A stretch of DNA of 64,000 bases from Paracoccaceae bacterium (GCA_022843025.1 JALHOL010000006.1:186001-250000); one strand, 5' to 3'; positions 8,275-18,172 are shown, counted from the first letter of the stretch. Notes: generated from the letters alone by a model not told the origin. Made by a program: numbers and translations.

Positions 8275-9219
8275 ATGACGCATCCGCGCAAGATCATCAT
8301 CGACACTGATCCGGGGCAGGATGATGCGGTGGCGATCCTTCTGGCGCTGGCCAGCCCGGACGAGATCGAGGTGCTGGGCCTGACCGCAGTGGCGGGCAAC
8401 GTGCCGCTGGCGCTGACGCAAAAGAATGCGCGCATCATTTGCGAACTGGCGGGCAAGCTCGCGACGCCCGTCTATGCCGGGTGCGACCGGCCCATGACGC
8501 GCAAGTTAGTGACGGCAGAACATGTGCATGGCAAGACCGGGCTGGACGGCCCGCAGATGGCCGACCCCGTGATGCCCTTGGCCGAGGGCCATGCCGTCGA
8601 TTTCATCATCGACACGCTGCGCCGCGAGGCGCCACATACCGTGACGCTCTGTCCGTTGGGGCCGCTGACCAACATCGCCACCGCCTTTGAACGCGCGCCC
8701 GATATCGTAGGCCGGGTGCAGCAGATCGTGTTGATGGGCGGCGCCTATTTCGAGGTGGGCAACATCACACCGACGGCCGAGTTCAACATCTATGTCGATC
8801 CCGAGGCGGCAGAGATCGTGTTCAAATCCGGCATTCCCATCGTCGTGATGCCGCTGGACGTAACGCATAAGGCCCTGACCACCCGTGCGCGGGTAGAAGC
8901 GTTCCGCGCCCTTGGCAATGAGGCCGGGCGGATGGTGGCCGAATGGACCGATTTCTTCGAACGCTTTGACATGCAGAAATACGGCTCAGACGGCGCGCCG
9001 CTGCATGACCCCTGCGTCATCGCCTATCTGATCCGGCCCGAGCTGTTCGCCGGGCGGCATATCAATGTGGAGATCGAGACGCAGTCGCTCCTGACATTGG
9101 GGATGACAGTGGCCGATTGGTGGGGGGTGACGGATCGCCCAGCCAATGCGTTGTTCGTCGGATCGGTGGACGCAGAGGGATTCTATGCCCTGCTGACCGA
9201 ACGGATCGGCCGGCTTTAA
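8275..9219 (+). CDS. Nucleoside hydrolase (inosine-uridine preferring type)
   Basis: About 314 residues. The family hydrolyses ribonucleosides to base and ribose with a calcium ion bound by the N-terminal aspartate cluster, seen here as IIIDTDPGQDDAVAILLAL. A C-terminal HDPC motif (LHDPCVIAYLI) carries the catalytic His of the family. The ATG at 8275 places the DTDPGQDD cluster at residues 10-17, the usual place; an upstream extension of the frame overlaps the terminator and is ignored. It appears to be a single-gene unit, convergent with phoU. Confidence 0.92.
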   Translation: MTHPRKIIIDTDPGQDDAVAILLALASPDEIEVLGLTAVAGNVPLALTQKNARIICELAGKLATPVYAGCDRPMTRKLVTAEHVHGKTGLDGPQMADPVMPLAEGHAVDFIIDTLRREAPHTVTLCPLGPLTNIATAFERAPDIVGRVQQIVLMGGAYFEVGNITPTAEFNIYVDPEAAEIVFKSGIPIVVMPLDVTHKALTTRARVEAFRALGNEAGRMVAEWTDFFERFDMQKYGSDGAPLHDPCVIAYLIRPELFAGRHINVEIETQSLLTLGMTVADWWGVTDRPANALFVGSVDAEGFYALLTERIGRL

Positions 9220-9273
9220 CCATCCGACCGGATCAGCCGGCCCTGCCCCCCTATTGTGGCAGGATACGGGCGA

Positions 9274-9984
9274 TCAGACGTCAGGCGTGCCTGCGGCGGT
9301 GCTGTCGAGTTTGGGCCGGTCATCGCCCGGAAGCGCGCCGGTGACGAGGTAGATCACCTGTTCGGCCACCGCTGTGGCGTGATCGCCCACCCGTTCGATG
9401 TTCTTGGCAATGAAGTGCAAATGCATGGCCGGGGTGATGTTGCGGTGGTCTTCCATCATCTCGGTCAGCAACTCGCGAAACAAGGCGGAATACATCTGAT
9501 CCACCTCCTGATCACGCTGCCGCACCTCGGCGGCCAGTGCCACGTCACGCGCGACAAAAGCCGCCAGCGCATCGGTCAGTAGGGCCGAGACATGTTTCGC
9601 CATCTGCCGGATCGCACCCGTGGGCACCGGCAGAGTTGTCATCTCGGCCAGCACGAGCGACCGCTTGGCAAGGTTCTTGGCATAGTCGCCGCAGCGTTCG
9701 AGGTTGGCGGCGATCTTCATCACCGTGAGCACCGTGCGCAGGTCGGATGCCGCAGGGGCACGCAGCGCGATCAGGCGCGCGCAATCGGAATTGATCTTTT
9801 CCTCCAGCGCGTCGATGTCCTTGTCGCCCGCCCGAACCCGCTGGGCCGTGGCTGCATCGCGGGTTTCCAGCGCCTCGGCCGCATCCACAAGCGCGGCCTC
9901 GACCAGACTGCCCATGCGCAGAACCTGCTCTTGAATCGAGGCGAGGTCACGGTCGAAGGCCAGCATGATATGGGTCTGGGGCAT
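9274..9984 (-). CDS. phoU: Phosphate transport system regulatory protein PhoU
   Basis: 236 residues forming two homologous three-helix PhoU repeats, with the typical KIAANLERCGDYAKNLAKRS in the first and IAKNIERVGDHATAVAEQV in the second. PhoU links the Pst phosphate importer to the PhoR kinase and represses the Pho response when phosphate is ample. In relatives it ends a phoR-pstSCAB-phoU-phoB cluster. Here it directly follows phoR across a 163-bp gap that holds a PHO box, and neither pst genes nor phoB are adjacent. Confidence 0.95.
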   Translation of the reverse strand: MPQTHIMLAFDRDLASIQEQVLRMGSLVEAALVDAAEALETRDAATAQRVRAGDKDIDALEEKINSDCARLIALRAPAASDLRTVLTVMKIAANLERCGDYAKNLAKRSLVLAEMTTLPVPTGAIRQMAKHVSALLTDALAAFVARDVALAAEVRQRDQEVDQMYSALFRELLTEMMEDHRNITPAMHLHFIAKNIERVGDHATAVAEQVIYLVTGALPGDDRPKLDSTAAGTPDV

Positions 9985-10082
9985 TGATTTGGCTTTCGCT
10001 GCGGGCGGATCGGATCTGTCGCCCGGTGGCAGGGCACCTGCGCGCCTGCAACCCTGCGGGTTTTGCCGTTTTGCGAAGAATT

Positions 10083-10101
10083 TGAAACAGTTTTATGACA
10101 A
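10083..10101 (-). promoter_or_regulatory. PHO box upstream of phoU
   Basis: On the minus strand the site reads TTGTCATAAAACTGTTTCA, close to the PhoB consensus of two CTGTCA-like repeats spaced by an AT-rich linker. It sits 98 bp upstream of the phoU ATG and downstream of phoR, the position usually taken by the pstS promoter. Confidence 0.65.
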
Positions 10102-10147
10102 TCGCCAGACCCATGCGACCAGCGGGCCGGGCTGGCCGGCAATTCGA

Positions 10148-11170
10148 TCAGGTTTCCGGCAGTATCACGCTGAAAACGCTGCCTTTTCCGCGTTCGCTTT
10201 CAATCCGAATACGGCCGCGGTGGCGCTGAATGATGTGTTTGACGATGGCCAGGCCCAGCCCTGTGCCCCCCTGTTCGCGCGAGCGGTGGCCGTCGACGCG
10301 GTAGAATCGTTCGGTCAGGCGGGGGATATGGACGGGGTCGATTCCCTCGCCCTGATCCATCACGTCGATCCGCAGACCGGGGCCGCGCGGCAGTTGTTCG
10401 CGCGCGATATGGATGCCGACCTTGCCCCCCGCGCCGCCGTATTTCACGGCGTTTTCGATCAGGTTCACCAGCACCTGCGTGATCTGATCGGCATCGCCCG
10501 GCACGGGCAGCGGGCCGGGTTCGCCGGTCACCTCGACCGCGACACCTGCGCCTTCGGCAAGCGGGCGCAGCGTGGCAACCGCGCCTGTCACCAGCGCCTG
10601 CAAATCCACCCGTTCGGTGGGGCGGATGCGTTCCTGGCTTTCCACACGGCTCAGTTGCAGCAGATCACCGATCAGGCGATTCATGCGGCCCGCCTCGCGT
10701 TCCATGATGGACAGGAACCGCTCGCGCGCCGCGGGATCATCCTTTGCGGCGCCGCGCAGCGTTTCGATGAAACCCAGAAGCGCAGTCAGCGGTGTGCGCA
10801 GCTCATGGCTGACATTGGCCACGAAATCGCGGCGCATCTGGCCCATCTGTTCAGCCTCGGTCACGTCTTCAAAGGTCAGCAGCGCGTGCCCCTCGCCCGC
10901 CGGGGCCACGGTGACGCGGTAGGTGATGTCCTGCGACGGGCCGGGGATCACATGGCGCACTGTGCCCGCCACACCCTGCCCCAGCGCGGCGGCGATGGCC
11001 TCTTGCAGCGCGGGCTGGCGCAGCGACAGCAGATGATGCCGCCCTTCGATGGCCGCACCAAAGAGCGCGAGTGCTGCCGGATTGGCCGCCGCGACCCGTT
11101 CATCCCGCCCGATGGCGATCACCGGAAGCGGCACCGCTGCCACGATTGTCCGCATCATTTCCGCATGCAT
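10148..11170 (-). CDS. phoR: Phosphate regulon sensor histidine kinase PhoR
   Basis: About 340 residues. A PAS-like N-terminal region (about 1-110) is followed by the HisKA segment FVANVSHELRTPLTALLGF (phospho-acceptor His) and a HATPase domain with NLIENAVKYG, DQGEGI and GTGLGLAIVKH boxes. The ATG at 11170 has AGGAG seven bases upstream; longer in-frame extension into the divergent gene is rejected. No transmembrane segment is evident, as in several alphaproteobacterial PhoR proteins. Assignment as PhoR rests on the neighbouring phoU and PHO box. The response regulator PhoB is not encoded nearby. Confidence 0.85.
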   Translation of the reverse strand: MHAEMMRTIVAAVPLPVIAIGRDERVAAANPAALALFGAAIEGRHHLLSLRQPALQEAIAAALGQGVAGTVRHVIPGPSQDITYRVTVAPAGEGHALLTFEDVTEAEQMGQMRRDFVANVSHELRTPLTALLGFIETLRGAAKDDPAARERFLSIMEREAGRMNRLIGDLLQLSRVESQERIRPTERVDLQALVTGAVATLRPLAEGAGVAVEVTGEPGPLPVPGDADQITQVLVNLIENAVKYGGAGGKVGIHIAREQLPRGPGLRIDVMDQGEGIDPVHIPRLTERFYRVDGHRSREQGGTGLGLAIVKHIIQRHRGRIRIESERGKGSVFSVILPET

Positions 11171-11278
11171 GCCACTCTCCTGCCCCGTTCTGCCGTCATA
11201 CCACGCCCTGACGCAGAGGCCAGAGGCCGGGGCGCGGCCACAAGGCCCGCCATACCGGCAGATTGTGACGGAGGGCGC

Positions 11279-11686
11279 ATGCAGACGGGTGGACAGCAAC
11301 AGGCGGCAGCCGCGATCAAGGCGCAGCGGGCCTTGGCGGTGCGTCGTCGTGCCCCCCGGGTGCGGCCCGCCGAACAGGTGGTAGAAGAGGAACCGCAAGT
11401 CGCGATCGTGCTGGGGTTCGAAGCGCTGGCGCCCGATGCCGTGGCCGTGGACCGGCCCGAGGCGATTGACGCCGGATTGCTGGCGCGGGTGCAGCCCAAA
11501 AAGGTGATCTGCCCGATGATCGGCGAAGATTATGACGCGCTGATCGTCGCCACCCATCTGCGCGCGCTGAACTTTGCGGGCACGCTTGTGGTGGTGGCCC
11601 CCGAATTGCCCAATCCCCGCATGGTAGAGCGGGAGATTCGCAATCAGGCGGGCGGGCTGCGCGTAAGCGTGGTGATCAAGCCGTAA
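11279..11686 (+). CDS. Conserved-looking protein of unknown function, divergent from phoR
   Basis: 135 residues. The first ~35 are basic and disordered in composition (Gln, Ala, Arg); the rest alternates strands and helices in a Rossmann- or receiver-like pattern (VAIVLGFEALAPDAVAVDRP; KVICPMIGEDYDALIVA; FAGTLVVVAPELPNPRMVE). I do not recognise a named family. It may be a degenerate receiver-like domain lacking the phospho-acceptor Asp. It is divergent from phoR with 108 bp between starts, and ends 8 bp from the convergent iolB, so it forms its own short unit. Confidence 0.65.
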   Translation: MQTGGQQQAAAAIKAQRALAVRRRAPRVRPAEQVVEEEPQVAIVLGFEALAPDAVAVDRPEAIDAGLLARVQPKKVICPMIGEDYDALIVATHLRALNFAGTLVVVAPELPNPRMVEREIRNQAGGLRVSVVIKP

Positions 11687-11693
11687 CTTTCGG

Positions 11694-12515
11694 TCAGACC
11701 GCGGCCTCAGGGTTGTCGCGGCGATAGATCCAGTCGTGATCGGGATCGTTCTGGAACCGCCAATTGCGGCGCGGGCCTGCCATGACGTTCAGATAATACA
11801 TCTCATAGCCATAGGGCGCGCCACAGGGATGATGCCCTTTTGGCACCAGCGTCACGTCGTGGTTCTTGACCGCCATGGTTTCATCCAGACTGCCATCCTC
11901 GGTATAGACACGCTGGATGCCAAAACCCTGCGCCGGATTGAGGCGCATGTAATAAGTCTCTTCCAGATAGGTCATGCGGGGGAAGTCATCCTCATCATGC
12001 CGGTGGCTGGGATAGCTGGACCAGTTGCCGGCGGGGGTGAACACCTCGGTCACCAGCAGGCTGTCAGCCACCTCGCGCGCTTCCATGGCGATGTTGTTGA
12101 TGTGGCGCGTATTGGCCCCTTGCCCGCGTGGCGTCAGCGTGATGCCGTCCGGCCCAAGGCGTTGCACCGGATGGTTGCCCATCCCCGGTGCGGTGCAGAT
12201 GGCCAGCGTGCAATCCGTGGTGGCCACGGCCTGCCAGTCGCTGCCACCCGGAACATAAAGGCAGTGCGGCGGGGTCTTTTCAAACACATCCATACGGTCG
12301 CCCATTTCGCCGAAGTCCGTGCCGCCGGCTGTGATCCGCGCCTTGCCTTCGACCAGCACAAGGATCGCCTCGCGCGCCCCCGTCGCCTCGGCGGCCGATT
12401 GGCCGGGGGTCAGGCGATAGAGGGTAAACCCCACATAGCCCCAGCCCGCGCTTTCCGGCGTGATGTCATGAACCTTGCCATTGGTCCCCGTAGGCTTGCG
12501 CAGAAGATCGGCCAT
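11694..12515 (-). CDS. iolB: 5-deoxy-glucuronate isomerase
   Basis: 273 residues of the KduI/IolB cupin family. It converts 5-deoxy-D-glucuronate to 2-deoxy-5-keto-gluconate in myo-inositol catabolism. Metal-binding His and Glu residues typical of IolB are visible in YPSHRHDEDDFPRMTYLEE and in LVPKGHHPCGAPYGYEMYYL. It is the last gene of a leftward iolC-iolD-iolE-iolB unit. A GC hairpin and dispersed repeat lie between iolE and iolB and may lower its expression. Confidence 0.95.
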   Translation of the reverse strand: MADLLRKPTGTNGKVHDITPESAGWGYVGFTLYRLTPGQSAAEATGAREAILVLVEGKARITAGGTDFGEMGDRMDVFEKTPPHCLYVPGGSDWQAVATTDCTLAICTAPGMGNHPVQRLGPDGITLTPRGQGANTRHINNIAMEAREVADSLLVTEVFTPAGNWSSYPSHRHDEDDFPRMTYLEETYYMRLNPAQGFGIQRVYTEDGSLDETMAVKNHDVTLVPKGHHPCGAPYGYEMYYLNVMAGPRRNWRFQNDPDHDWIYRRDNPEAAV

Positions 12516-12533
12516 GCTGTTTCATCCGTTCCT

Positions 12534-12573
12534 AAATATCCTCGGGGGGTGCGGGGGGCAGACAGCCCCCCGC
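12534..12573 (+). repeat. Dispersed repeat with GC hairpin between iolE and iolB
   Basis: AAATATCCTCGGGGGGT is followed by a perfect 9-bp hairpin GCGGGGGGC-AGACA-GCCCCCCGC (12551-12573). Read in the direction of iol transcription the hairpin comes first and is followed by AGGATATTT, so it could attenuate iolB expression. Confidence 0.65.
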
Positions 12574-12585
12574 TGCGCCGGGATG

Positions 12586-13482
12586 TCAAATGAGACCGGC
12601 TTCTCGCGAAAGCCGCTTCAACGTCGCCAGACCGAGCGTCTGATAGAGCAGCGGGTTGCGGACCTGCGGGTTCTGTTCCGCCTCGATCACGATCCAGCCG
12701 TCATAGCCTGCCTTGCCAAGGATGTTCAGCAGCGGCGCAAAATCAATGCCGCCTTCCTGATCGCCGGGCACGGTGAAGGCCCCTTCGACCACACCCTTCA
12801 GGAAAGACCAACCTTCCTTGCGGACCTTGTCCACCACGGCGGGGCGGATGTTCTTGGCATGGAAATGGCGCACGCGGGCGATGTGTTTCGTCAGCACCGC
12901 CACCGGATCGCCGCCGCCAAAGGCACAATGGCCCGCGTCGAAGAGCAGATGGGTATGCGGCCCCGTGGCGGCCATCAGTGCGTCAATCTCTTCCGGGCTT
13001 TCCACAATGGTGCCCATGTGGTGGTGGTAAACCATCGTCACGCCCTGCCCTGCAAGATAGGCGGCGAAGGCTTCAAGCTTCGCGCCGAAGGCATTCATTT
13101 CGCTGGCAGAAAGTTTCGGGCGGTCATTCACGGCCTTGGCCGCGTCGCCATGAATGGCGTTAGAGGTTTCGCAAACGATGCAAACCTTGCAGCCATTGTG
13201 TTTCAGCTTGGCCAGATGCGGTTGAACCGCGGCGATTTCATCTTCGACCGACCGGATCAGCAGCTCTGTCGAATACCAGCCAGAAATGAATTTCAGCCCG
13301 TAAGAGCCAAGCATTGCACGCAATTCTTCTGGATCATCCGGCCAGCGATGGCCGTTTTCGATGCCGTCAAAGCCGATCTGACGACCTGCCTCATCCAGAA
13401 TGCGCGCGGTGGGGATATCGGCCCCGATGCTGCGGTCGTCGTCATTGGCCCAGGCGATGGGATTGGTTCCGAAAAGGATCAT
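12586..13482 (-). CDS. iolE: myo-Inosose-2 dehydratase
   Basis: 298 residues of the sugar phosphate isomerase/epimerase TIM-barrel family. It dehydrates scyllo-inosose to 3D-(3,5/4)-trihydroxycyclohexane-1,2-dione. The N-terminus ([13 protein letters not shown]) and the [12 protein letters not shown] and [12 protein letters not shown] stretches are typical of IolE, the last with metal-proximal histidines. It follows iolD by 14 bp in the same orientation, supporting a single transcript. Confidence 0.94.
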   Translation of the reverse strand: MILFGTNPIAWANDDDRSIGADIPTARILDEAGRQIGFDGIENGHRWPDDPEELRAMLGSYGLKFISGWYSTELLIRSVEDEIAAVQPHLAKLKHNGCKVCIVCETSNAIHGDAAKAVNDRPKLSASEMNAFGAKLEAFAAYLAGQGVTMVYHHHMGTIVESPEEIDALMAATGPHTHLLFDAGHCAFGGGDPVAVLTKHIARVRHFHAKNIRPAVVDKVRKEGWSFLKGVVEGAFTVPGDQEGGIDFAPLLNILGKAGYDGWIVIEAEQNPQVRNPLLYQTLGLATLKRLSREAGLI

Positions 13483-13496
13483 GTGTTTTCTCAGCT

Positions 13497-15326
13497 TCAG
13501 TTTGCAAGCAACTGTTTCTTTGTGTTTTCTTCATAGCGCGCGCGGGCTGCGCGCACCTCGGCACGGGTGGATACTTCGGGCACGGCCACATCCCACCAGG
13601 TGCCGCCGGCGGCGGTGGAGGGCGCGGGATCGGTGTCGATCACGATCACCACGGGGACTGCGGCGCCTTTGGCTTCGGCCAGCGCGGCCTCAAGCTCGGC
13701 GATGCTGCCCACCTTCACCGCCTTTGCCCCCATTGCGCCTGCATGGGCGGCAAAGTCGATATGGCTGGGGTTCACGTGGTGGCTGTCATCCAGAAGGTTG
13801 TTGAACGGCGCGCCGCCCGTGCCCTGTTGCAAACGGTTGATACAGCCATAGCCGCGATTGTCGGTCACCACGACGGTGAAGGGGATGCCCATCATCACGG
13901 CAGTCGCCAGTTCGCTATTGGCCATCATGTAGGACCCGTCACCCAACATGCAGATCACATCCGCCTGCGGGCGGGCCATCTTGATGCCCATGGCGCCTGC
14001 GATTTCATAGCCCATGCAGGAGAAACCGTATTCCATGTGATAGCCGCCCGCGGCCGCATCCCAGATCTTGTGCAACTCGCCCGGCATGGTGCCTGCGGCC
14101 CCCATCACCACGGTTGTGGGACCTGCGCTGCGCTGCACGGCGCCAATCACCTGCGCATCCGTTGGCAGGGCATTCCCGGCCTCGGGTGCGGCTTTGACGG
14201 CTGCCGTGGCCTGCGCCCAGTCGGCCTTCAGCTTTGCATTCGGCGCGGCAAAGCGCTGGGTTCCCAGCGCCGCCCCCAGCGCATCCAGCGCGACGCGGGC
14301 ATCCGCGACAAGCGACAGCGCGTTGTGCTTGGCAGCATCGAACGGCTGCACGTTGATCGACAGAATCCGCCGCGCGGGGTTCTTGAAGAGCGACCATGAC
14401 CCGGTTGTGAAATCCTGAAACCTTGTGCCAAGGCCAATCACCAGATCGGCATTTTCGCACACGATATTGGCCGATGAGGCCCCCGTCACGCCGACCGGGC
14501 CGAAGTTCAGCGCATGGTCATGGGCCAGCGCAGATTTGCCACCCTGCGTTTCCACCACGGGGATGTTGTGGGCGGTGGCAAAGGCGGCCAAGCGTTCCTC
14601 GGCCTGTGAATAGATCACGCCGCCACCTGCCACGATGACCGGCGCTTTTGCCACTTTCAGCGCCGCGATGGCCACGGCCAATTCGCCCGCATCGGGTTCG
14701 GGGCGGCGGATGTGCCAGACCTTGGGGGTAAAGAAAGCCTCGGGGTAGTCGAATGCCTCGGCCTGCACGTCCTGACAGAAGGCCAGCGTCACGGGGCCAC
14801 ATTCGGCGGGGTCCGTCATCACCCGCAGCGCGCGGGGCAGTGCCGTCATGATCTGTTCCGGCCGGGTGATACGGTCGAAATAGCGGCTGACGGGTTTGAA
14901 GCAGTCATTGGCGCTGATGGTGCCATCGCCGAAATCTTCCACCTGTTGCAGCACGGGATCGGGCGCGCGATTGGCAAAGACATCGCCAGGGATGATCAGA
15001 AGCGGCAGGCGGTTCACATGGGCAAGTGCTGCGGCGGTCACCACGTTCAACGCGCCGGGGCCGATAGAGGTTGTCACCGCCATGGCCTTGCGCCGCTTGT
15101 GTGCCTTGGCATAGGCGATGGCGGTATGGGCCATGGTCTGTTCGTTATGGCCACGCCAGGTGGGGAACACGTCGCGGGCGCCATGCAGCGCCTCGCCGAT
15201 GCCGGCCACATTACCATGGCCGAAGATGGCCCAGATGCCTTCGATGAAACGGCTGCCATCTTCCGTATGCTGGACCGAAAGCCAGCGGATCATGGCTTGT
15301 GCGGCGGTAAGGCGGATCGTGGTCAT
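13497..15326 (-). CDS. iolD: 3D-(3,5/4)-trihydroxycyclohexane-1,2-dione acylhydrolase
   Basis: About 609 residues of the thiamine diphosphate enzyme superfamily. It opens the inositol ring, giving 5-deoxy-glucuronate. The N-terminal PYR domain starts with [15 protein letters not shown], and the C-terminal TPP-binding domain contains [17 protein letters not shown] followed by [15 protein letters not shown]. The ATG at 15326 overlaps the iolC stop by four bases (ATGA), giving translational coupling; upstream in-frame codons lie inside iolC. Confidence 0.95.
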   Translation of the reverse strand: MTTIRLTAAQAMIRWLSVQHTEDGSRFIEGIWAIFGHGNVAGIGEALHGARDVFPTWRGHNEQTMAHTAIAYAKAHKRRKAMAVTTSIGPGALNVVTAAALAHVNRLPLLIIPGDVFANRAPDPVLQQVEDFGDGTISANDCFKPVSRYFDRITRPEQIMTALPRALRVMTDPAECGPVTLAFCQDVQAEAFDYPEAFFTPKVWHIRRPEPDAGELAVAIAALKVAKAPVIVAGGGVIYSQAEERLAAFATAHNIPVVETQGGKSALAHDHALNFGPVGVTGASSANIVCENADLVIGLGTRFQDFTTGSWSLFKNPARRILSINVQPFDAAKHNALSLVADARVALDALGAALGTQRFAAPNAKLKADWAQATAAVKAAPEAGNALPTDAQVIGAVQRSAGPTTVVMGAAGTMPGELHKIWDAAAGGYHMEYGFSCMGYEIAGAMGIKMARPQADVICMLGDGSYMMANSELATAVMMGIPFTVVVTDNRGYGCINRLQQGTGGAPFNNLLDDSHHVNPSHIDFAAHAGAMGAKAVKVGSIAELEAALAEAKGAAVPVVIVIDTDPAPSTAAGGTWWDVAVPEVSTRAEVRAARARYEENTKKQLLAN

Positions 15327-17242
15327 GCGGCATGTCCTTCTGTGGCGCGGGCCTTGTCCCAGATGGCGCAAAGGCGGGCATAGCGTTCGGCCATCTGGGA
15401 GATGGCCGCGTGATCCGTCATGGTGCCAGCCAGCCAGCCACGCGCGGCATCGGCGAATATGGTGCGTCCCACGGCGAAGCCTTTCACGAGATCATGCCGC
15501 GCGGCCAGCGCCAGCGAGGCGGCAAGCTGATCTTCGGCCGCATCAAGGCCCAGCACGACAATGCCGCGCACATGGGGATCGCGGGTGGTGATGGCGGTAC
15601 AGGCGTTCGACCAAGCCGCATCTGTCGCAAAGGGTTCCAGCTTCCACCAATCGGGATAGATGCCGAGGTCATAGAAGCGCTTTATGACGCGGGCTGATGT
15701 CATGTCATCCACCGGCCCAACCTTGGACGGGATGATTTCCAGCAGCATTTCCAGACGGTTGCGGCGGCAGGCATGGAACAGGCGCAGGACGGTATCTTCC
15801 TGCTTTGCCTTCATCTCTGCATCGTCATCGGGGTGATAGAAACACAGCACCTTGACCACATGTTCCAGTGGCCATTCCGACAGGCCGCCGAAATCAGGGC
15901 CAATCTCAGGTTCCAGCGTCAGGGGGCGCGATCCCGGCCATTCGACCGGCCGCCCAATCCACAGACCGGTTCCGGCAGCGGCATAAAGCGCGTCGCGGCC
16001 CAGGCGGGAATCGCACAGGATGCCATGGCCGGGCTGGCCATCCGCCACCTGCAGCGCGGCGGTCAGGCACAGCTCCTTGAACGCGCCGATCTTGGCGGGG
16101 GTGGCCCCCTCCATCGCCTCCAGCTGCATGCGGTGGTCAAAGGCGAAGACGCGCATCGTGGACCAATCCTTGTGCCGGTTGGTCGCCCAATGCACCTGCT
16201 CCAGTGCGGCATCCTTGCGCAACGCGCGTTCGACAACGCCGCGTTGCAGGAAGAATTGCAGCTCCTCCCAGCTGGGATAGGCGGGCGTGCAGCCATGGCG
16301 CGAAACGGCAAAGGCCCCGCAGGCATTGGCGTATTTGAGCGCGACGGGCCAAGGCTCGCCATCCAGCCAGCCTTTCAGAAGGCCGGACATGAACCCGTCG
16401 CCCGCGCCCAGCACGTTGAACACCTCGATCGGGAAACCGGGGCCGGTTTCGCCATCGTCCAGAGAGTCGGGGATCGCGCCGGTAAAGGCTGCGGCCCCCA
16501 TCGGCCCGCGCTTGCAGACCAGCGTGGCCTTGCTGACCGCCCGCACGGCGCGCAGGGCGGCGATGGTGTCGGTGGTGCCGCCCGCGATGTGGAATTCCTC
16601 TTCCGTGCCGACGATCAGATCGAAAAAATGCAGCGTCGCCTGCAGCTTGGCCGTCACGGCGGCGCTTTCGATGAAGCGGCTTTCGCCATCGCCATGCCCG
16701 GCAAGGCCCCAGAGATTGGGGCGATAGTCGATGTCCAGCGCGGTTTGCAGCCCGTGCTTGCGCGCCAGTTCCAGCGCCTTGATCACCGCCGCCGCCGTGC
16801 GGGGATGCGACAGGTGGGTGCCCGTGGCGACGACAGACCGGGATTGCGCGATAAAGCCTTCGTCGATGTCATCTTCGCAAAGCGCCATGTCGGCGCAGTT
16901 CTCGCGGTAGAAGATCAGCGGGAATTGCTTGTCATCGCGGATACCCAGCAGGACCAGCGCGGTCAGGCGTTCCGGATCGGTCTTTACACCCCGCACATCC
17001 ACGCCTTCGCGGGCCAGTTCCTCGCGGATGAAGCGGCCCATATGTTCATCGCCGACGCGGGTGATCAGCGCGGATCTCAGGCCAAGGCGTGCGGTGCCTG
17101 CGGCCATGTTGGTGGGGCTGCCCCCGATGTATTTCTGGAATGACCCCATGTCTTCCAGCCGCCCGCCCACCTGCGCGCCATAAAGATCGACCGAGGCACG
17201 GCCAATGGTGATGACATCCAGGGGTTTATCAGTTGTCGTCAC
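15323..17242 (-). CDS. iolC: 5-dehydro-2-deoxygluconokinase fused to a DUF2090 (aldolase-like) domain
   Basis: 639 residues, about twice the length of a stand-alone kinase. The first ~320 form a PfkB-type sugar kinase (IGRASVDLYGAQVGG near the start; GAGDGFMSGLLKGWL with the catalytic Asp). The rest, from about 330, is the DUF2090 domain, related to class I aldolase-type folds and proposed to cleave the phosphorylated product, which would merge the IolC and IolJ steps. It is the first gene of the iol unit. A GGAA-N6-TTCC operator lies 58-71 bp upstream, matching the regulator encoded next door. Confidence 0.93.
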   Translation of the reverse strand: MTTTDKPLDVITIGRASVDLYGAQVGGRLEDMGSFQKYIGGSPTNMAAGTARLGLRSALITRVGDEHMGRFIREELAREGVDVRGVKTDPERLTALVLLGIRDDKQFPLIFYRENCADMALCEDDIDEGFIAQSRSVVATGTHLSHPRTAAAVIKALELARKHGLQTALDIDYRPNLWGLAGHGDGESRFIESAAVTAKLQATLHFFDLIVGTEEEFHIAGGTTDTIAALRAVRAVSKATLVCKRGPMGAAAFTGAIPDSLDDGETGPGFPIEVFNVLGAGDGFMSGLLKGWLDGEPWPVALKYANACGAFAVSRHGCTPAYPSWEELQFFLQRGVVERALRKDAALEQVHWATNRHKDWSTMRVFAFDHRMQLEAMEGATPAKIGAFKELCLTAALQVADGQPGHGILCDSRLGRDALYAAAGTGLWIGRPVEWPGSRPLTLEPEIGPDFGGLSEWPLEHVVKVLCFYHPDDDAEMKAKQEDTVLRLFHACRRNRLEMLLEIIPSKVGPVDDMTSARVIKRFYDLGIYPDWWKLEPFATDAAWSNACTAITTRDPHVRGIVVLGLDAAEDQLAASLALAARHDLVKGFAVGRTIFADAARGWLAGTMTDHAAISQMAERYARLCAIWDKARATEGHAA

Positions 17243-17299
17243 CGCAATCTCCTATCAACGCAGCCCCGCGTGACCGGGATTCGCCGCATCTGCATTTTT

Positions 17300-17313
17300 G
17301 GAATATTTATTCC
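17300..17313. promoter_or_regulatory. IolR-type operator upstream of iolC
   Basis: GGAA-TATTTA-TTCC inside a longer palindrome, TTTGGAATATTTATTCCAAA (17297-17316). GGAA-N6-TTCC is the motif reported for the RpiR-type inositol regulator IolR of Sinorhizobium meliloti. It lies 58 bp upstream of iolC. Confidence 0.8.
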
Positions 17314-17362
17314 AAATGTGCGCCAGAGGGAAGGTTTTTCTTGCCTGATTGACGAAGGACCG

Positions 17363-18172
17363 TCAGCCCCGCGCCGACCCCACCGCAACAGCCAGCGACA
17401 GCGCCAGCGCCAGCGTGGCGGAAAGCGACCGGAAGGCGCCGAAATCCACCTCGGGCACGGTCAGCACGACCGAAGACAGGCGCGCGACCGGGCTGGTCAG
17501 GCGGTCGGTAATCCCCACCACCGGCAGACCGCGCGCCCGCGCATCCTGCGCGACCGACAAGGTTTCATCCGAATAGGGAGCGAAAGTGATGGCGATGCAG
17601 GCGTCATTGGGCCTCAGCGCATGACGATGGTCCAGCCGACCCGCGTGATCGTGCAGGATCGACGGCACGGCCAGCTTTTCCAGCACATAGGTCAGATAGC
17701 TTGCCACCGGATAGGCGCGGCGCAAACCCACGACATGCAGCGTATCCGCCCGCGCCAGCAGCGCGACGGCCTGCGAAAGCGCGGCCTCATCGGTAGATTT
17801 TGCCAGTTGCTCCAGCGACAGCCGCCCGGCCTCGACAAACTCGGCCAGCAGGGCCGAAGGGCTGCCTGCGCCACTGTCTTTCAGGTTGCGCAGGCGGGTG
17901 GTGTAGTCGGGCCAGCCCGGGGCATAGGCCTCGCGGAACAGTTTCTGCATTTCGGAAAAGCCGGAAAAACCAAGGATCTGGCAGAACCGCATCAGGGCCG
18001 AAGGCGGCACATCGGCCCCGGCGGCCAGTTCCGCCACGGTAGAAACGGCGATACGATCCGTATTCGCGGCGATGTAATCGGCACATTGGCGCAGGCGTTT
18101 CGGCAGGCCTTCGGTCACCGCGGCAAGGCGGCTGCGAAACTCGTCGATCGTGGTCGGCGCGGCGTCGGTCAT
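17363..18172 (-). CDS. iolR: MurR/RpiR family regulator of inositol catabolism
   Basis: 269 residues. The N-terminal HTH_6 domain (about 1-80; ending PPSALMRFCQILGFSGFSEMQ) is followed by a SIS sugar-phosphate-binding domain (about 115-250, with LHVVGLRRAYPVASYL and AITFAPYSDETL). RpiR proteins of this type repress iol genes and respond to a phosphorylated intermediate. Position beside iolC and the presence of GGAA-N6-TTCC sites before both iolC and its own start support this role and autoregulation. The symbol is by analogy with rhizobial iolR. Confidence 0.85.
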   Translation of the reverse strand: MTDAAPTTIDEFRSRLAAVTEGLPKRLRQCADYIAANTDRIAVSTVAELAAGADVPPSALMRFCQILGFSGFSEMQKLFREAYAPGWPDYTTRLRNLKDSGAGSPSALLAEFVEAGRLSLEQLAKSTDEAALSQAVALLARADTLHVVGLRRAYPVASYLTYVLEKLAVPSILHDHAGRLDHRHALRPNDACIAITFAPYSDETLSVAQDARARGLPVVGITDRLTSPVARLSSVVLTVPEVDFGAFRSLSATLALALSLAVAVGSARG

